Below are positions 1-12,295 of a DNA stretch of 64,000 nt, piece after piece (the stretch's first letter is position 1; each line of letters starts with the position of its first letter). The notes under the pieces were generated by a model. It was not told the DNA's origin. It worked only from the letters and a program-made list of their open reading frames with translations, and made no database searches. The stretch comes from Capniomyces stellatus (Eukaryota; Kickxellomycota; Harpellomycetes; Harpellales; Legeriomycetaceae), in NCBI GenBank assembly GCA_001661515.1, contig LUVW01000001.1, forward strand, positions 266,582 through 330,581, given 5' to 3'. Both the position numbers and the translations under genes were made by a program.

Positions 1-696
1 CTGCACAACGTAGCCTATATCAGCTCAATTACCTCGTATTCTCCCAGCCTGAACCAGGTTCGAACCTTGGAATTCCCCAAACACTTCCCCCTCCACCTAA
101 CGTGTCTAAATTACATCATCAATCATTCCCTAAACATCCCCAAGTCTCTACTTATCTACCCAAAAAACTGGGACTCACTAATGCAAACATTCAACTTTCT
201 ACTTGACCATTACTCAATTTCCAACTTTCAAAACTCGGAACGCTCAACACTCTCACTAACATCCCCAGCTCCATCCTCAACACCACTCCCACCCTCAGCT
301 CTTGAGTCTTATAGCGACCTGACATACCTATACTGGCCAATAGTTATCTTTGACATGTACTTGAAAAACTTTGCAAATTCCAACATCAACACCACTTCAA
401 TTAACTCTCACCTCTTCAAATCACCAACAATTTCCAAATCCATTGCCAGGTTAATGTTTCTCATTGTTCGTGATTTTGGCTCCAACTCTAACTCCGATAC
501 CAACATATCCACCAACCGCACCGCTGAAATCTACAATCGATCTCCTAACCACCAAACCCTTCTACTGGATCTTTTTAAATTCAAATCATGCTTGAAATAC
601 GGAAATCTTTATACCAGCAACCCCAACTCTCGCAATAATGATGATATTGTTCTGAATAATGCCCACGACTATTTCAAATTCCACAAAATTTTATAG
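1..696 (+). CDS. Unrecognised protein, 3' part only (cut by window edge)
   Basis: An open frame runs from the first base of the window to a TAG at 694-696, about 231 codons, so the start and N-terminal part lie outside. The first in-frame residues read LHNVAYISSITSYSPSLNQV, with no start codon needed, which suggests a gene fragment rather than a chance ORF. The protein is Ser/Asn/Leu-rich with no clear transmembrane segment, repeat or catalytic motif. Its middle (around bases 240-310) is a Ser/Pro-rich linker. I do not recognise the family. It converges on the aspartate aminotransferase gene on the other strand, with about 245 bases of A/T-rich 3' flanking DNA between them. An intron just outside the window cannot be excluded. 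Confidence 0.6.
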   Translation: MHNVAYISSITSYSPSLNQVRTLEFPKHFPLHLTCLNYIINHSLNIPKSLLIYPKNWDSLMQTFNFLLDHYSISNFQNSERSTLSLTSPAPSSTPLPPSALESYSDLTYLYWPIVIFDMYLKNFANSNINTTSINSHLFKSPTISKSIARLMFLIVRDFGSNSNSDTNISTNRTAEIYNRSPNHQTLLLDLFKFKSCLKYGNLYTSNPNSRNNDDIVLNNAHDYFKFHKIL

Positions 697-941
697 CTAG
701 AGTACATTGCCTTGTGTAAAATAAAAATTTACATTTTTTAACCCCTATTTTCCATTGAGCCTCTTGCTTTAAAAACTTTATTGCTGTTTTTTTTCTTTTC
801 TTTTTGTGGAAGAAGAAAAAAAAAAAAGTATTTATTCGTTAATAGAGAAGGATAAAATAATCGAGAATAAAGCGCCGTCTAGTTGACTGACTTTTTATAA
901 ACTTTAGATAAAACGACAAAAAGTAAATTCAAACGCTACTC

Positions 942-2459
942 CTACAAGTTGGAGCTAAATTTAACGGATTGGAAGTTAATAACCACATCGTTAATAGCAG
1001 TAGCCACATACTCAACATTGCTGGTGTTAAGCCCAGCACACGATATTCTTCCGTTAGATGTCAGGTAGATGTGGTACTTGTTTTGTAAAACCGAAACCTG
1101 GTTTTCATTCAGCCCAGTGTAACTAAACATACCGATCTGACTAGTGATGTGGCTCCAATCTCCTGGAGTTTCCAATTTCTCCAGCTTTTCTCGAAGCAAA
1201 AGTCTCATCTCCAAAATACGCCCACTCATCAGCTTCAAACACCCCTTCCATTCCAAAAACATGTCTGGCTCGTTCAAGACAAGGCTCGCCAGCTCTCCGC
1301 AGTATCTGGGCGGTGAGCTAACAATTGCTCTTGATGTTTTGGCCAATTGGGTTGCTACTTTACTGGTTATTTCTGCACTGCTGTTCACCACGTGCAAAGC
1401 TCCGCATCGCTCCCCGTACAAACCCATGTTCTTTGCAAATGACTGTGTCACCATCATCTCCATTCCCAATTCAACAAACCTCCTAATCGCCCACACATCA
1501 TCGTCAAGATCACCTGTTGCGAATCCTTGGTATGCGCAGTCAAATATCACATAGTGCCCTCTTGCCGCTATTGCTCTGCCTATCCCCTCCCATTGCTCCC
1601 TACTTGGGTCCACTCCTGTAGGATTGTGTGCGCATGCATGCAGTATAAATACCGACTTTTGTTCCGCACTGTTGATGCTGTTTATCATACCTTCATAATC
1701 AAGCTTCTTGTTTTCCTTATCCCAGTATGCATACGTTCCTGTTGACATCCCGCTTGTCTCCACTACATTGGCGTGATTCCCCCATGATGGGTCTGATATA
1801 TACACCTTCTTCACTCCTGGGTAAAACTTTGACAAAAACGTTGCTCCAATGTTGATTGCTCCAGTTCCGGAAATTGTCTGTATACTAGACACCTACATTT
1901 TGTGTTTGATTGTCATTCTTTAGTCTTGGATCTCCTTTCCACACACATGCACACACACGCATGAATCAACCATGGATAATGGATAGAAGCTAAAATACAA
2001 CTATCAATCTTAAACTCACTCTGTTCTCTTTCAATGCTTTGCTTGATTCTCCAAACATTATTCTTGCTGATCCGCTTAAGAACCCTGGCACACCCATAAC
2101 CCCACTGTATTCGTGGTTTCTGCCCACGCGGCTTATCATCATTTGCTCGGCCTACAGTTTTAACATCGAACTCGCCTTAATTAGCATGTTATAGTATCGA
2201 TATATACGAACCACACAAAATATATTTTTATTCCATTTTTTTTTACCTTGCTGACAACTGGCAACACCCATGGCTTCCCGTTATTGTCCCTGTAAGCACC
2301 AACTCCCAGGTCCACCTTTTTGTTGTTCGTGTCTGCATTGAACATAACCGAGACTTTCAAAATAGAATCTGCTGGCGCAGCTTCAATGTGTGCAAAAGTT
2401 GAACTCACTACAATTTTCACATTTGTTTATATTTACATTTATGTTTCAGTATACATACT
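942..2459 (-). CDS. Aspartate aminotransferase, cytosolic type
   Basis: PLP enzyme that swaps the amino group between aspartate and 2-oxoglutarate; in the cytosol it serves amino-acid balance and the malate-aspartate shuttle. Exons on the minus strand: 2459 (one base), 2407-2247, 2151-2020 and 1892-942, joining to 414 residues, the family's usual length. Visible family marks are VDLGVGAYRDNNGKPWVLP near the N-terminus, NPTGVDPSREQW, and the PLP-lysine motif SFAKNMGLYGERCG. The N-terminus begins directly with the catalytic fold (MSSTFAHIEAAPADS), with no mitochondrial presequence, hence the cytosolic call. The reading phase of exon 2 (starting TG) needs one base from the previous exon. The base before a strong GTATGT donor is A, which creates ATG across a 51-base intron. 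The frame upstream holds no ATG before a TAA. The family call is very sure; the split start is inferred. Confidence 0.93.
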
Positions 2460-4760
2460 CTCCTTTCTCCCGTATTCACCGTGTTTGCTCTGACAAACAC
2501 ACCCAAACGTGCTGATTTATCCCTCTCTTGTTTTTTTTTATTCAAACGCGTGTGTTTGTCCTACTTACTCTTTTTCTTTTCGTCCTTTTTCTTCTGATTT
2601 TTGTCGTGTTGGATTTCCTACTGTTGTAACTATGATCAAGTTACTTTGCCTGTCTTTCTTTTTCTTTGTTGCCCTCTTGACTATTTCTTTATATTACAAA
2701 ACCGATCGTGCAGTGACAGAACTGGTATTTAAATAATAATTTATTTATTTGTGCTCCTGTTTATTTTATATGTTTGAGGGAGTGTACTTTTCTTCTTCTC
2801 CCTAACTCTAGGTCGACTTTATATTCTGTTGTAGTGTGCTTGCTTTGCAAAAAGGAAAATTAAAGAAAAACTAAAAGTCGACTAACTGACTTGCGGGTAA
2901 CTATTTAGAGCAGTTTTTGAAATATCTGACAATTTGGAAAACTTAAAAAAGCCAAACAAAATCCGAGTCGATAACTGAAAAACTTTATTTTCTGTTCTCC
3001 CATTGGTAAATCGTGTGCTATTTCATTTCATTGAATCTAAAATATTTAATGACTAATCTTTCATTGAACAATTCGACAACTAACCACTTTAAATTTATTT
3101 TTTAAATTTACTTTTCAAACTTTTCAAACATTGCAGTTTATTAATTAAGCGCAATTAGAGCTGACTTTATAATTGGCCTTGTGTTACACAACCTGGGCTG
3201 GTTTCATCAAATCTAACAAGCCTTCCTTAATGCAACCTGACTTTTTATCAAATTAAACGCTTAGGTTTGCGGAAATTTACACCCAGTAAAAACCTATAAA
3301 ATGCCACTCTAATACTTTGCCTCTTGGTTTCAAACACTCTGCAAACTCACATCCACTCTTTCCCCCCCCTGATAGTCTAACACACTGGCTTATTTGTGTG
3401 GGTGTTTATTTGCATCCGTATATTTACATCCGTGTTTACTTTTATACGCAGCTTCCCAAAATCTACAACAAGCACTCTCTATGTGCTAGCCACTCGTAGC
3501 TTCTAGTTTTAGCCCGTTGCATCAACAAGACAACCACCGGTCTAGAAGCTAAAGCATAAACATCTCTACTAACCAACCATTTTACCCATTCTTAACATTT
3601 ACCATACTGCTCTAGTCTGCGTAAGGTGCAATCACATTCTTCTATTTATATGCTCACCAGTGTAAATGCTAACCACATGACTATTGGTGGGCGAGATGGG
3701 GGGGAGGGGTTCATGTGTGTGCTTCATTGGCATGTGGTATGAAAGTGTGCATTTTTATACTAGTTGATTCCTTTCTCTTTAATGTAAAAAAAACCTGAAT
3801 AATTAATTTTTTAATATTTTTATTCTTATCCTTATTTGCTACGAATTTCAACTTCGTTCGTTTCGAGTTGTTACCATTCTTAAACGCCACATTTCTTGAA
3901 ACTCAATAAAAGTTAGATTGACTTTATCGTTTTTTTATTACAGTCTGGAATTCAATAATTTATCTATGTCTATTTTGTTTCTGCTAGCTATTCTGGATTT
4001 TTATATAGCGCGTCTAAAACTCCCCCCTGTTACACATATTCTTTACACTTGATTGCTCTGCAACTACTCTCTTCAGCTCAAACACATACTTTTAGCTCAT
4101 TCCTGATCCCCTTTGCTTTTCTCTATTCTGTTTCGTTTCATCTTACTTTGCCTGTTATTTGCCCAGCATTTGTAACCTTTGTAACCCTGTGTCTGTTTAG
4201 AAAGCTAACCCTTTTTTTGCCATATGGTTTTCGTTATTTCGATCAATAATTAATTTATTGGTTGTATTTCTTTGCTAATTTTATTTACTCTAGTCTGATT
4301 TTGGACAGTCAAATCCCTCTTTCTTTACTCAAACTGTTTAAATTACTCGAACCTTCGAAACTTTTGAATCTCGTTTACATTGTTGGCTCTTGGTAAGTGA
4401 AATTATTAATACTCGTATTTGTTTGTTTAGTATTTTCTTTTTGCCTTATTACTCGTTTACTTGGCTTAACGGAATCTAATTTAAGTTGCAGCATGTTTTT
4501 ACTCGAATCAGATTTCTGGAATATAACTCGATTAAATCTTTAAGTGAAAAAAGGTATCCCTTTTAATTCAGCAAGAAAACGGAGCGATTATTTATTTAAT
4601 TTGAAAAAAAATTGAAATTCACAATTGAGAAATGCTTGGTTTGCAGTATAAATTATAAAGCAATTTTAATGTTAACTCGCATGTTTCGCAACCTCAGCAC
4701 CCAATTACCTTGGCTCCTCAACGACACTATTTTTTTTCCTTTTCTTTTCATTTCCTTTTT

Positions 4761-4790
4761 TACTTTACTTTACTTTACTTTACTTTACTT
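4761..4790. repeat. TACTT pentanucleotide tandem repeat
   Basis: Six uninterrupted copies of TACTT inside a longer pyrimidine-rich tract of the intergenic region. A simple microsatellite with no evident function. Confidence 0.9.
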
Positions 4791-4944
4791 TTTCCCTTTC
4801 GATGTCATTCCTAGTTAGGCTTGGTATTCATAACCTGAGTGTTAGTATTTGGTTAGCATCGACTAGAGCTGCTCAATTTGCTGTTTAGAGGGTTAATAGA
4901 AGCTTACGCGTTTCTTTGAAAGGTTCCAACAGTCGGTTGTTCTG

Positions 4945-5325
4945 CTAGTCAAATACGTTAGCCAATAGCTTATAGCCTTTAATACTAGTTAACGATCGGG
5001 TGGATTTCAAACCATCCACCAACGCTGGAATATACTCAACCCCAATAACCATCGTACAAGCATGACTTCCTGTGAACTTCATTGCTGTTGTCCCAGGAAG
5101 CTCTTTTTCAGATTTTGGTAGACTTAGTGCAATCCAGTTCCTGCGAAATAGCTAGCCTTTGATTAAGTTATATGTTACCCAGGCACTAACGCCTATAAGA
5201 TACTTGGATTTGTGCACATTATTGGCGTACATGATAGTTGCAGCATACGTATATACTGTGTACGTCCAATTTACTGAATTGCATTTAGTGCTAAAGTTGT
5301 GACTTAATGTTGTGCATAGACAAAA
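4945..5325 (-). pseudogene. Coding-like segment with in-frame stop, family unknown
   Basis: Read on the minus strand, one frame stays open from about 5325 to a TAG at 4945-4947, except for a single TAG at 5152-5154. The downstream half reads like real protein, for example KFTGSHACTMVIGVEYIP. The upstream half holds YAATIMYANNVHKSKYLIG. Composition is richer in G+C and poorer in homopolymers than the flanks. A GT...AG pair around the stop (27 bases) would restore phase but is much shorter than any other intron seen here, so a decayed gene or mobile-element relic is more likely than a working exon. I cannot name the family. Confidence 0.3.
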
Positions 5326-5923
5326 CGTTTATATTTAGCTGTTTCTCCCACCCTTTTTAAACATCCAACTAGAATATTTGTCTATATACCAATGATAATA
5401 AAAATAATAATTAAACCAAACCCGATGTGCAGGGCCGGGATAGGTGGTTGAGTACAAAGGAATTACATTAGGTAAATCGCCATATCATACCCAATAATAT
5501 CTGACGCACAGATAATAATGACCGCTTTTAGTTTATTTATTTTAATTTTTTTTAAAGCATTACCATTGCCATTATTATTTCTGCAAAAAAAATAATTATG
5601 AACGGTATATCAAAACCAGCACTGTTGCAGTGCTTGGTTTCGTTACATTTAGCACACCCTTCCTTCTCTCCAACAGCATTTTATGTAATAACACCAGTGT
5701 GTTACTACGCCTTTAAAATCGGGTATTATATCTGGGAGTACCATCCTACTTGGCTTTTGAGTTTTAGAATCTCGATCTTTTTTCTTATTTCGAAATCTAA
5801 AAAAAAATAAGGCAATACCAAAAAGTAAATTGGCTAGAAAAAAAAAGTCGAATTCGGCCTGGAAAAAGAGGTTATAATCAAAGTAGTTTTAAAAAAAAGG
5901 ATAGACATCGAGTGATAGCAAAT

Positions 5924-7609
5924 ATGTTTGCGCTTGTAGATACGCTAGTTCATGGCTTTATAGACCTTTTTAGCAAGGTACTGACAACGATACTAAAACA
6001 AGGGCCAATTCCCAGACATGTGGGATTTATTATGGATGGCAACCGTAGATTTGCAAAGAAGAGACAGATAGCCACAAAGGACGGACATATGGCTGGCTAT
6101 CTCCGACTAGTAAATGTAATATACAAAAAGACACAGTTTAAATATAAGGACCATATCTTTTGGCTACAATTTTGATCAAGACGACTTGCTTGCGTTCAAC
6201 GATTATGCGCTTGGGCTATATTTCTATATAGAACTTATGACGCATATATAATCCAGTTTACCAGTCGGGGTTGGGCTTTACCTACTTTTGTACACCGAAT
6301 TTTATCTAATGTGCCCTTTTTGAAACTTTATTCAGATGCTAGAGTGGTGCCTGGAGCTTGATATCGAGGCTGTTACGGTTTATGCGTTTAGTATCGACAA
6401 TTTTCAAAGACCACAGGACGAAGTTAAGGCTTTAATGGAGCTGGCAAAGGAAAAAATCAAGGAACTGTCCTTCAGAAGGTATCGAAAAAGTCGATGATTC
6501 TTGTTTTAAATAAGTATATGGCTTGTTATACTTCAACTTTATAATTTGGAGCTGAAATCCAAGACCGCTTTTTCTCACCGCCTGCTATTTTTCTTTACTG
6601 TATGCTAGTGAGATAGTAAAAAAACACAACATCCGAATCAGGGTAATTGGGAGGTTGGAGCTTTTGCCTGAGGAGGTCAGGTCAATGATGGAGCACATCA
6701 ACGAAAGTACAAAAAACAATAAAGGGTAATTCGAAAATATGTTTGTATATCATTTGATAACCGATACATGCCATTCCAAAGCATATTATTTCAAATCGTT
6801 CGTTGATGGTATTAACTTGGCATTGATAAACTTTGATCAAACCTAGTCCGATTTTAAACATATGTTTCCCATACCTCTCTACCGACGAAATAACAACAGC
6901 GATTGGAAAAGTAGTAGAGGATGTACAGTCAAACAAGCTATGTGTAGAGTAAGCCTACAATATCTAAACATAACTAGTCTACTTAATCTGCATACACTCA
7001 GCTTAACCAGCCAACAGTCAAAATTAATCTTTGAAAATGTACTCATTTATATGTTTTATTTTCTCAAAAAAAAAAAAAAAAAATTATTTTTTTTTTTCTC
7101 TTTTTTTTTTTTTTTTTGCAGTGATATCACTCAGGAAGAAATTGAAAAAAATCTATTCACAAGTTGTTGCCCGGATTTGGATTTGCTAATAAGAACATCT
7201 GGCGAAACAAGACTGAGCAATTTTCTGCTCTGGCAGGTAAGCGTATGCCAAAGTGCATTTATATAAGCAGCAATTGTAGTCTATGCGTTGCCAAGCTGCT
7301 AAATAAAAACGTTTTATTCTCGTATGACGATCAGTTTTTTTTAAAAAAAATTGTTAAAGTAAAGCGGATCCTAACATATCGGCTCTGATATTTCTTTTTC
7401 TGTAGTCGTCTAAAAACACATTGATCAAGTTTGTTGAGCAGTACTGGCCAGACTTTTCGTTTTACGATCTACTAAGCGTCATACTAGACTACCAGTTATT
7501 TCGTCTGAAGTCACCTGTAAGTTTTTGGGTTTAGTATCATTTAAATAGGTTTGTACAATCAATTAACTTGCTTGCAATACCTTATCTTGTACGCTTGTAG
7601 AGAGAATAA
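5924..7609 (+). CDS. RER2: Dehydrodolichyl diphosphate synthase, catalytic subunit (cis-prenyltransferase)
   Basis: Adds isopentenyl units in cis to farnesyl diphosphate to make the dolichol backbone, at the ER membrane. Exons: 5924-6115, 6336-6478, 6609-6725, 6847-6948, 7122-7236, 7406-7516, 7601-7609, giving 262 residues, close to the family norm. [12 protein letters not shown] (about 35-46) is the substrate-binding motif with the catalytic Asp. [28 protein letters not shown] and [15 protein letters not shown] (about 209-223) are the other conserved blocks. All junctions keep phase. The short N-terminal hydrophobic helix fits membrane association. The 3' end is open to choice: a strong GTAAGT donor at 7517 joined to AGAGAATAA ends the protein in PRE, while reading through ends it six codons later at 7534. 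Eukaryotic enzymes of this class work with NUS1, whose homologue is also in this window (49840-51385). Confidence 0.93.
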
Positions 7610-8780
7610 CCGCTCACAAAGATGCTTTTCTTGACTTGGCGGCGATAACATCTGTTTAGCCACACATTTACATTTACATACCTATGATATCATTAGTTTC
7701 CTACATACTTTATTCTTTTGAATTCACCAATATAAATATTACACCATAACTTTGTTAGTTATTTTGGCTACTTTAGCCTTTCTTGATACATATTTACATA
7801 TGTGTCAATTCTAACGAAGCTGACCTCGACTTTGCTTTGAGTAAACTCCTGGTGAAGAAACCAACTGTTCAACAAAGAAGAACCCCCCCCCCCCCCCCCC
7901 NNNNNNNNNNNACCCCCCCCCCCCCCCGACTTAAAATTTGTCACTGGATAATTACAAAATAAACTACAAACTCAATAATCCAAGTTCTAATTTTTATATC
8001 AATTATGTGTATCTTCAAATCTTTTGGCCCATCTATTATTGCTATTGATTTGTGCCATTTTTGAAATTATTTTTATACGGCTGTTGGTTAGCTCTCTTGG
8101 GAACACGCTGTTTGGTGTCTCGGTCCAGAGTGGTGCTATTGTGGCAACAACTGTATAAATAAGTATGGCATTTCATACAAGAATCGGCGTTTTGGATCAA
8201 TCCTGCTTTACCAGTATAATTTTATTCCACAAGTACATGGTGTATACAAAACGTTCGATTTAATTTCATATAAAATATTATTTGACATTTAAGTCGGTAC
8301 ATAGTTTGAATGGAATACAGTAGCGAGTTACTAGAAATGTGAAAAGTGGTTTTTTATCAACTTGGTTGTAGTTTTTTATACGACACTTCGATTTCAGTTT
8401 ATTTACTTTAGTTTTATGGATTTGTATTTTGCCTAGTTAATTTTTGATTTATTTTATTTTTTCGATCTAAATTTTGATTCGAATTGATTCAATGTAAGTA
8501 GTGGGATGGATAAGAGTTGAAAGGAACACTTTTTTTTATAAGAACAATGTATTTAACCTATTAAACAACTAGAAACAACATACTAGTACACGATAACTGT
8601 GTTTATGAACTAAAGTGCAAAACCAAATTAGTTACTACAGTTATAATTGAATATAGTCAACTAATCAAAGTCCTAAGCGGACAAAGTCAACAAGCATTTG
8701 ACACAACACAAGTTAGCAGATATCGACGACTGTGGCACGTCCATTGAACTTGACCCTGTGAAGTCAGAAAATTTTAACCG
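7610..8780. other. Intergenic, with a scaffold gap
   Basis: No gene seen. AT-rich sequence interrupted by the C-run/N gap at 7883-7927. Because sequence is missing here, a gene partly inside the gap could be hidden. Confidence 0.55.
7883..7927. other. Assembly gap flanked by poly-C tracts
   Basis: Eighteen C (7883-7900), eleven N (7901-7911), one A, then fifteen C (7913-7927). Most likely a collapsed or unreadable homopolymer joined by a nominal gap; its real length is unknown. Confidence 0.95.
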
Positions 8781-8854
8781 GCTCTGTTAGCTCAGTTGGT
8801 TAGAGCGTGGTGCTAATAACGCCAAGGTCACAGGTTCGACCCCTGTACAGAGCA
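8781..8854 (+). tRNA. tRNA-Ile (anticodon AAT)
   Basis: Full cloverleaf without intron: acceptor stem GCTCTGT pairs with ACAGAGC, discriminator A at 8854. The D arm is TAGCTCAGTTGGTTAGAGC, the anticodon loop CTAATAA carries AAT (read as IAU after editing, for isoleucine), and the T arm is ACAGGTTCGACCCCTGT. The D and T arms serve as A and B boxes for RNA polymerase III. CCA is not encoded, as expected for a eukaryote. Confidence 0.97.
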
Positions 8855-8864
8855 TGTTCTATTA

Positions 8865-8871
8865 TTTTTTT
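8865..8871 (+). terminator. RNA polymerase III terminator of the tRNA
   Basis: A run of seven T begins eleven bases after the tRNA end; an oligo-T run on the coding strand is the standard Pol III stop. Confidence 0.8.
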
Positions 8872-9084
8872 GCACTTTATTTGGCCTATCAAGAGGATTC
8901 AACCTATTTATCAGCAGTAGTTGTTGGAGGGTTGTATATTGTGTTTATAGAGTATGAAGACAGTCTCAAGTGTTTTTTATTATTTTTATTTTTTGAAAGA
9001 ACAAGCAATTGATATTATACCAACAAAGTGTGGCACAAAGAGTAAATATTACTATTAAGCTAATAATTCTACAAAAATACAATT

Positions 9085-10409
9085 CTACACCTTGTTTTCG
9101 AGTGATTTGGTCGAAATGTTGTAACTTGCGTTTTTTTCAATTTCATCTTTACTCTCAATCGAGTTGTATTCAATGGAACTCTTTTTTTGTGTTGCCTTAT
9201 AAAGTACATAGTGCTGAGTTATAAATACTAAGTCAAACGCGATGCAAATCAGTCCTAAAAATAGCTTTGCCGGGTTGTCAATGACGTGGCTAATGCTGCC
9301 AATTATTAAAGCGTCCAAGAATAGCTGCGTAACGGAAAGCACACCTCCAAACACATCAAGCAGGACGTTGATAATGGACCATCCATCAGTGGATTTGTTT
9401 TTGTAGTTTGAGTATGCTTGAGGCACGTATTTGAGAATAGTCAGGCATAATTTAATGTATGACATGTTATACAATGTATTTTCCAGTTTAAAAAATCCAA
9501 AAGAGAATGCGCAAAAGATAGCTATAATAACCATAATACCGATTGCGATTTTTGATAATCTTTGGCCAGGTTCTTTCTATTTTATAGTTACAACCAACAC
9601 TGGTTATATTTTCTGTTCTTAAAGTAAAAAAATGCTGCTCGGCTATATATAATTGCCAATATGATATCCGTTATTCATTAATTGTTGTAGTTTACTTGAA
9701 ACATTGCAAAAAATAAAGTAAAAAAGAATACCTTGTAAAAGTATGTTTGAATCAGGGTTGCCAGGGTTATAGAAAGTGCGTGTGCAGCAAACACAATATC
9801 ATTGACTTTTACTAAGCCCTTTGTTTTCTCGATATCCGAGGTACCGTTGTTGTCGATTATGTAAAATCCTAAATTATACGTCTACATTGCAACAATTTAC
9901 GGTTAACATCGGTGTATCTGGTCAAAAGATATTTAAGTTGGGTCAATAGGGTATGGGTTTAACAGTATGTCAAGTGTTGGTTACCAAATAGAATACAAAT
10001 CCCAGAACGTTCAGGTAGCAGAAATCAATTGAAAGGCCCACAACACTACTCGCATTTTCAGTTCAATCAACTTGTCTGGATTAGTATATAACCTTTTTTT
10101 TTTGTTTAGTATTAGCATTCACTATTTTTATCACGGAGATTTATCTCTATGAACTATCTCTATGACTTATTTGGGTTAAATACCTTTTTCGCCTGTAATT
10201 GAGTATGAACTGAGGGTAAAAGCTTAATGTCCACGCGACAAAGTACATCTACAATGACAATAATCAAAACCAGAAGGCGTATTTAGAACTATGCCATAAA
10301 TAAATCGAGCCAGACCAGTTACAAGACCAATTATACGTACCCATCCAATAACAGAAGACGCAATCTCGCTATTTCTGCGAAATTCGCTAGAAGATTGATT
10401 ATTACTCAT
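9085..10409 (-). CDS. Cystinosin/Ers1-like PQ-loop lysosomal (vacuolar) transporter
   Basis: Proton-coupled export of cystine from vacuole or lysosome is the known role of this family. Exons: 10409-10341, 10248-10184, 10045-9985, 9881-9732, 9576-9085, all in phase, giving 278 residues. The order of blocks matches cystinosin: SSVIGWMYFVAWTLSFYPQ with the first PQ loop, LSIDFCYLNVLGFVFYL, a long loop ending VKVNDIVFAAHALSI, then the second PQ loop in KYVPQAYSNYKNKSTDGWSI and VLLDVFGGVLS. About seven membrane helices are expected. There is no large glycosylated luminal N-terminal domain like that of the human protein, so it is closer in size to yeast Ers1. The C-tail is polar (Ser/Lys/Glu-rich). 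Substrate identity is inferred from the family. Confidence 0.9.
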
Positions 10410-12295
10410 GATTTTTATAAAATACTTGAAGGTTTAGTAGTGTTGAATTACGGTGTGACTTTCAAATGTAGTAATCTTTCCGTTATCACAATAAATACAC
10501 CAACTTTAGCTATATATATATTTATTTTTTTTTTACAGTACAAAAATAAAAATAACAAATTGTGAACAGTCAAAGCGAGAAATTAGAAGCTGGACAGTTC
10601 TTTTTATTTCGGCTTTTACAAAAACAATTGTTACATCCATTATATTTTTCATCGTTACATTCCACTATTATCGATTTGCTCAGTCATGACCAACAAAAAT
10701 AAGACAACAAGTCCGTGCAATGGTTTTTGATTTGAACATAGTTTTTAAAGTAATGCCAAAAAAACAATTTATTTCAAGGCAATTCAGTCGATTGCTGCTC
10801 AGTTTCAATCCTAGATTCTTTAGATATGATAGGTATATTTGTTCATTTCTTTTTAATTGCCATTATCGTACTAACATAAAAAAAATACAATTCCCATGTC
10901 CTCTTCATAGCGTTACACAACAGGTAAACCAGTCGAATATTCTAAAACGCACAGTTTATATAGGCAAATGGGATAGCAAAGAATATCTGTTTTTAGCCAT
11001 GCTCACAAAAGGACTTGAACAAATAATATGAATGCTTACTCTTGTTGCAAGTAAGCACCCTTACCAACAATCAAGTGCTGTAATGTCTGGTTGGTATTAT
11101 CACGCCAACTCACAACTATATTGAACTAGAGCTACGCTACCAAAGAGGGTATCTGAGACTATAGTTCCTGGGGAGGGAGGGTTCTCAACAGTACGGAATT
11201 ATTGATTAGGCTGATTCCTGATTAGGTTGCAATATTTACAGATGCTGAAATAATATGAAATTAGAACAATAAAGCAGAAGACACATGACTACTCAACCTT
11301 CATATTAATTAATATATTCCAATAAATTAAATTTCAAAAAAAAACCAGATCACCAATAAATTGAAAAACTTGTTCTGCCCAATTATAGAATGTTTTGATA
11401 CTACAAAGTGTCCAAAAACTTAACCCAAAGTTGATGAAGACTATCCCATTTGGATGTTTGCAAACGAATATGCAAGATTTTTAATTGCGGTGTTGGTGGA
11501 TCAATCTTTATCGATGAAAAAGTGCAAATCGACAATTTAACTGTGGTAAACAAACATAGTCAATAGGAGAAAAGATGGGACGATGGTATGTGGTAGAGTA
11601 TTAGCAAAAGTTGATGGGGATTTTGTATTTAGTTATGATGATTGTTTTCGGTCTAGGATTTTCATTTTGATATGGCAAGTATCTATGATTGGTAGAAAAA
11701 GAAACAGTGTTAAAAAGACATGGTGTGCCTACAACTAGCCAGCTATATTCGGATTAAACAGATGTGGTGTCCATGATCGGCTATTGTCTAAACATTGAAC
11801 AGAAATTGAGAGATTGGGCGAGTTGGTGGCGATTTGTACTATAGATCAGAAACCTACGTGTTTTTTCATTTGACTCGATTTGATTTGTTCCGCTCGTTAA
11901 CATTTAGTTTTGGTCCATTACAAATTTTAGAAAAAGTGCATCCACATTTACATTCATTTTTTTAACGTTTTGTTGAATGCATTGGTATTCTAGTTCACAA
12001 TAAATAAAATAACGTATAGTCAAATTAACGGCGGAAACAAAAAGTATAAGCATTCAAGTGCTATACCAAAAACATCTGCTTCATCTAAATCTGTTTATCA
12101 ATTTTCTTTCAAAGAAAAACAATAGGTAATTTGGCAAAGTCTTTTCAATTCGAGATCTTGTTCTGTCTATTATTCTAATTACGAGCTTATTTACAGGTGT
12201 TTAATTTTTATGTCTTTTGGTTTTTAAAATTTGGCTAGCTTTGAATTCGACATCTTAGGAGAAGGCAGCAGTAAACTAAACTCGGAGGGAAAAAA
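10410..12295. other. Intergenic, no convincing gene
   Basis: Nearly 1.9 kb of AT-rich DNA between divergent genes. An open frame at 10720-11031 has no recognisable features. A short coding-like stretch near 11440-11541 (YPIWMFANEYARFLIAV) is open for only about 35 codons and cannot be tied to splice sites. Nothing else supportable. Confidence 0.5.

Larger units (their letters stand above)
2460..5923. other. Long intergenic stretch between two divergent genes
   Basis: About 3.5 kb between the divergent starts of the aminotransferase (-) and the cis-prenyltransferase (+). The + strand is pyrimidine-rich, with T-runs and short C-runs around 3361-3370, and many short T-rich open frames that look like composition noise. 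It holds a TACTT pentamer repeat (4761-4790) and a coding-like relic on the minus strand (about 4945-5325), both listed separately. Both promoters must lie here, but I see no recognisable control site. Confidence 0.6.

Noticed and set aside
1144..1745. Open frames on the + strand over the aspartate aminotransferase
   Set aside because: Antisense shadows of a well-supported conserved gene.
3317..4818. Several T-rich open frames of 60-70 residues
   Set aside because: Phe/Leu/Ser-rich translations of pyrimidine-rich DNA without splice context or motifs.
10720..11031. 103-residue open frame on the + strand
   Set aside because: No motif, no fitting splice sites, composition like surrounding non-coding DNA.
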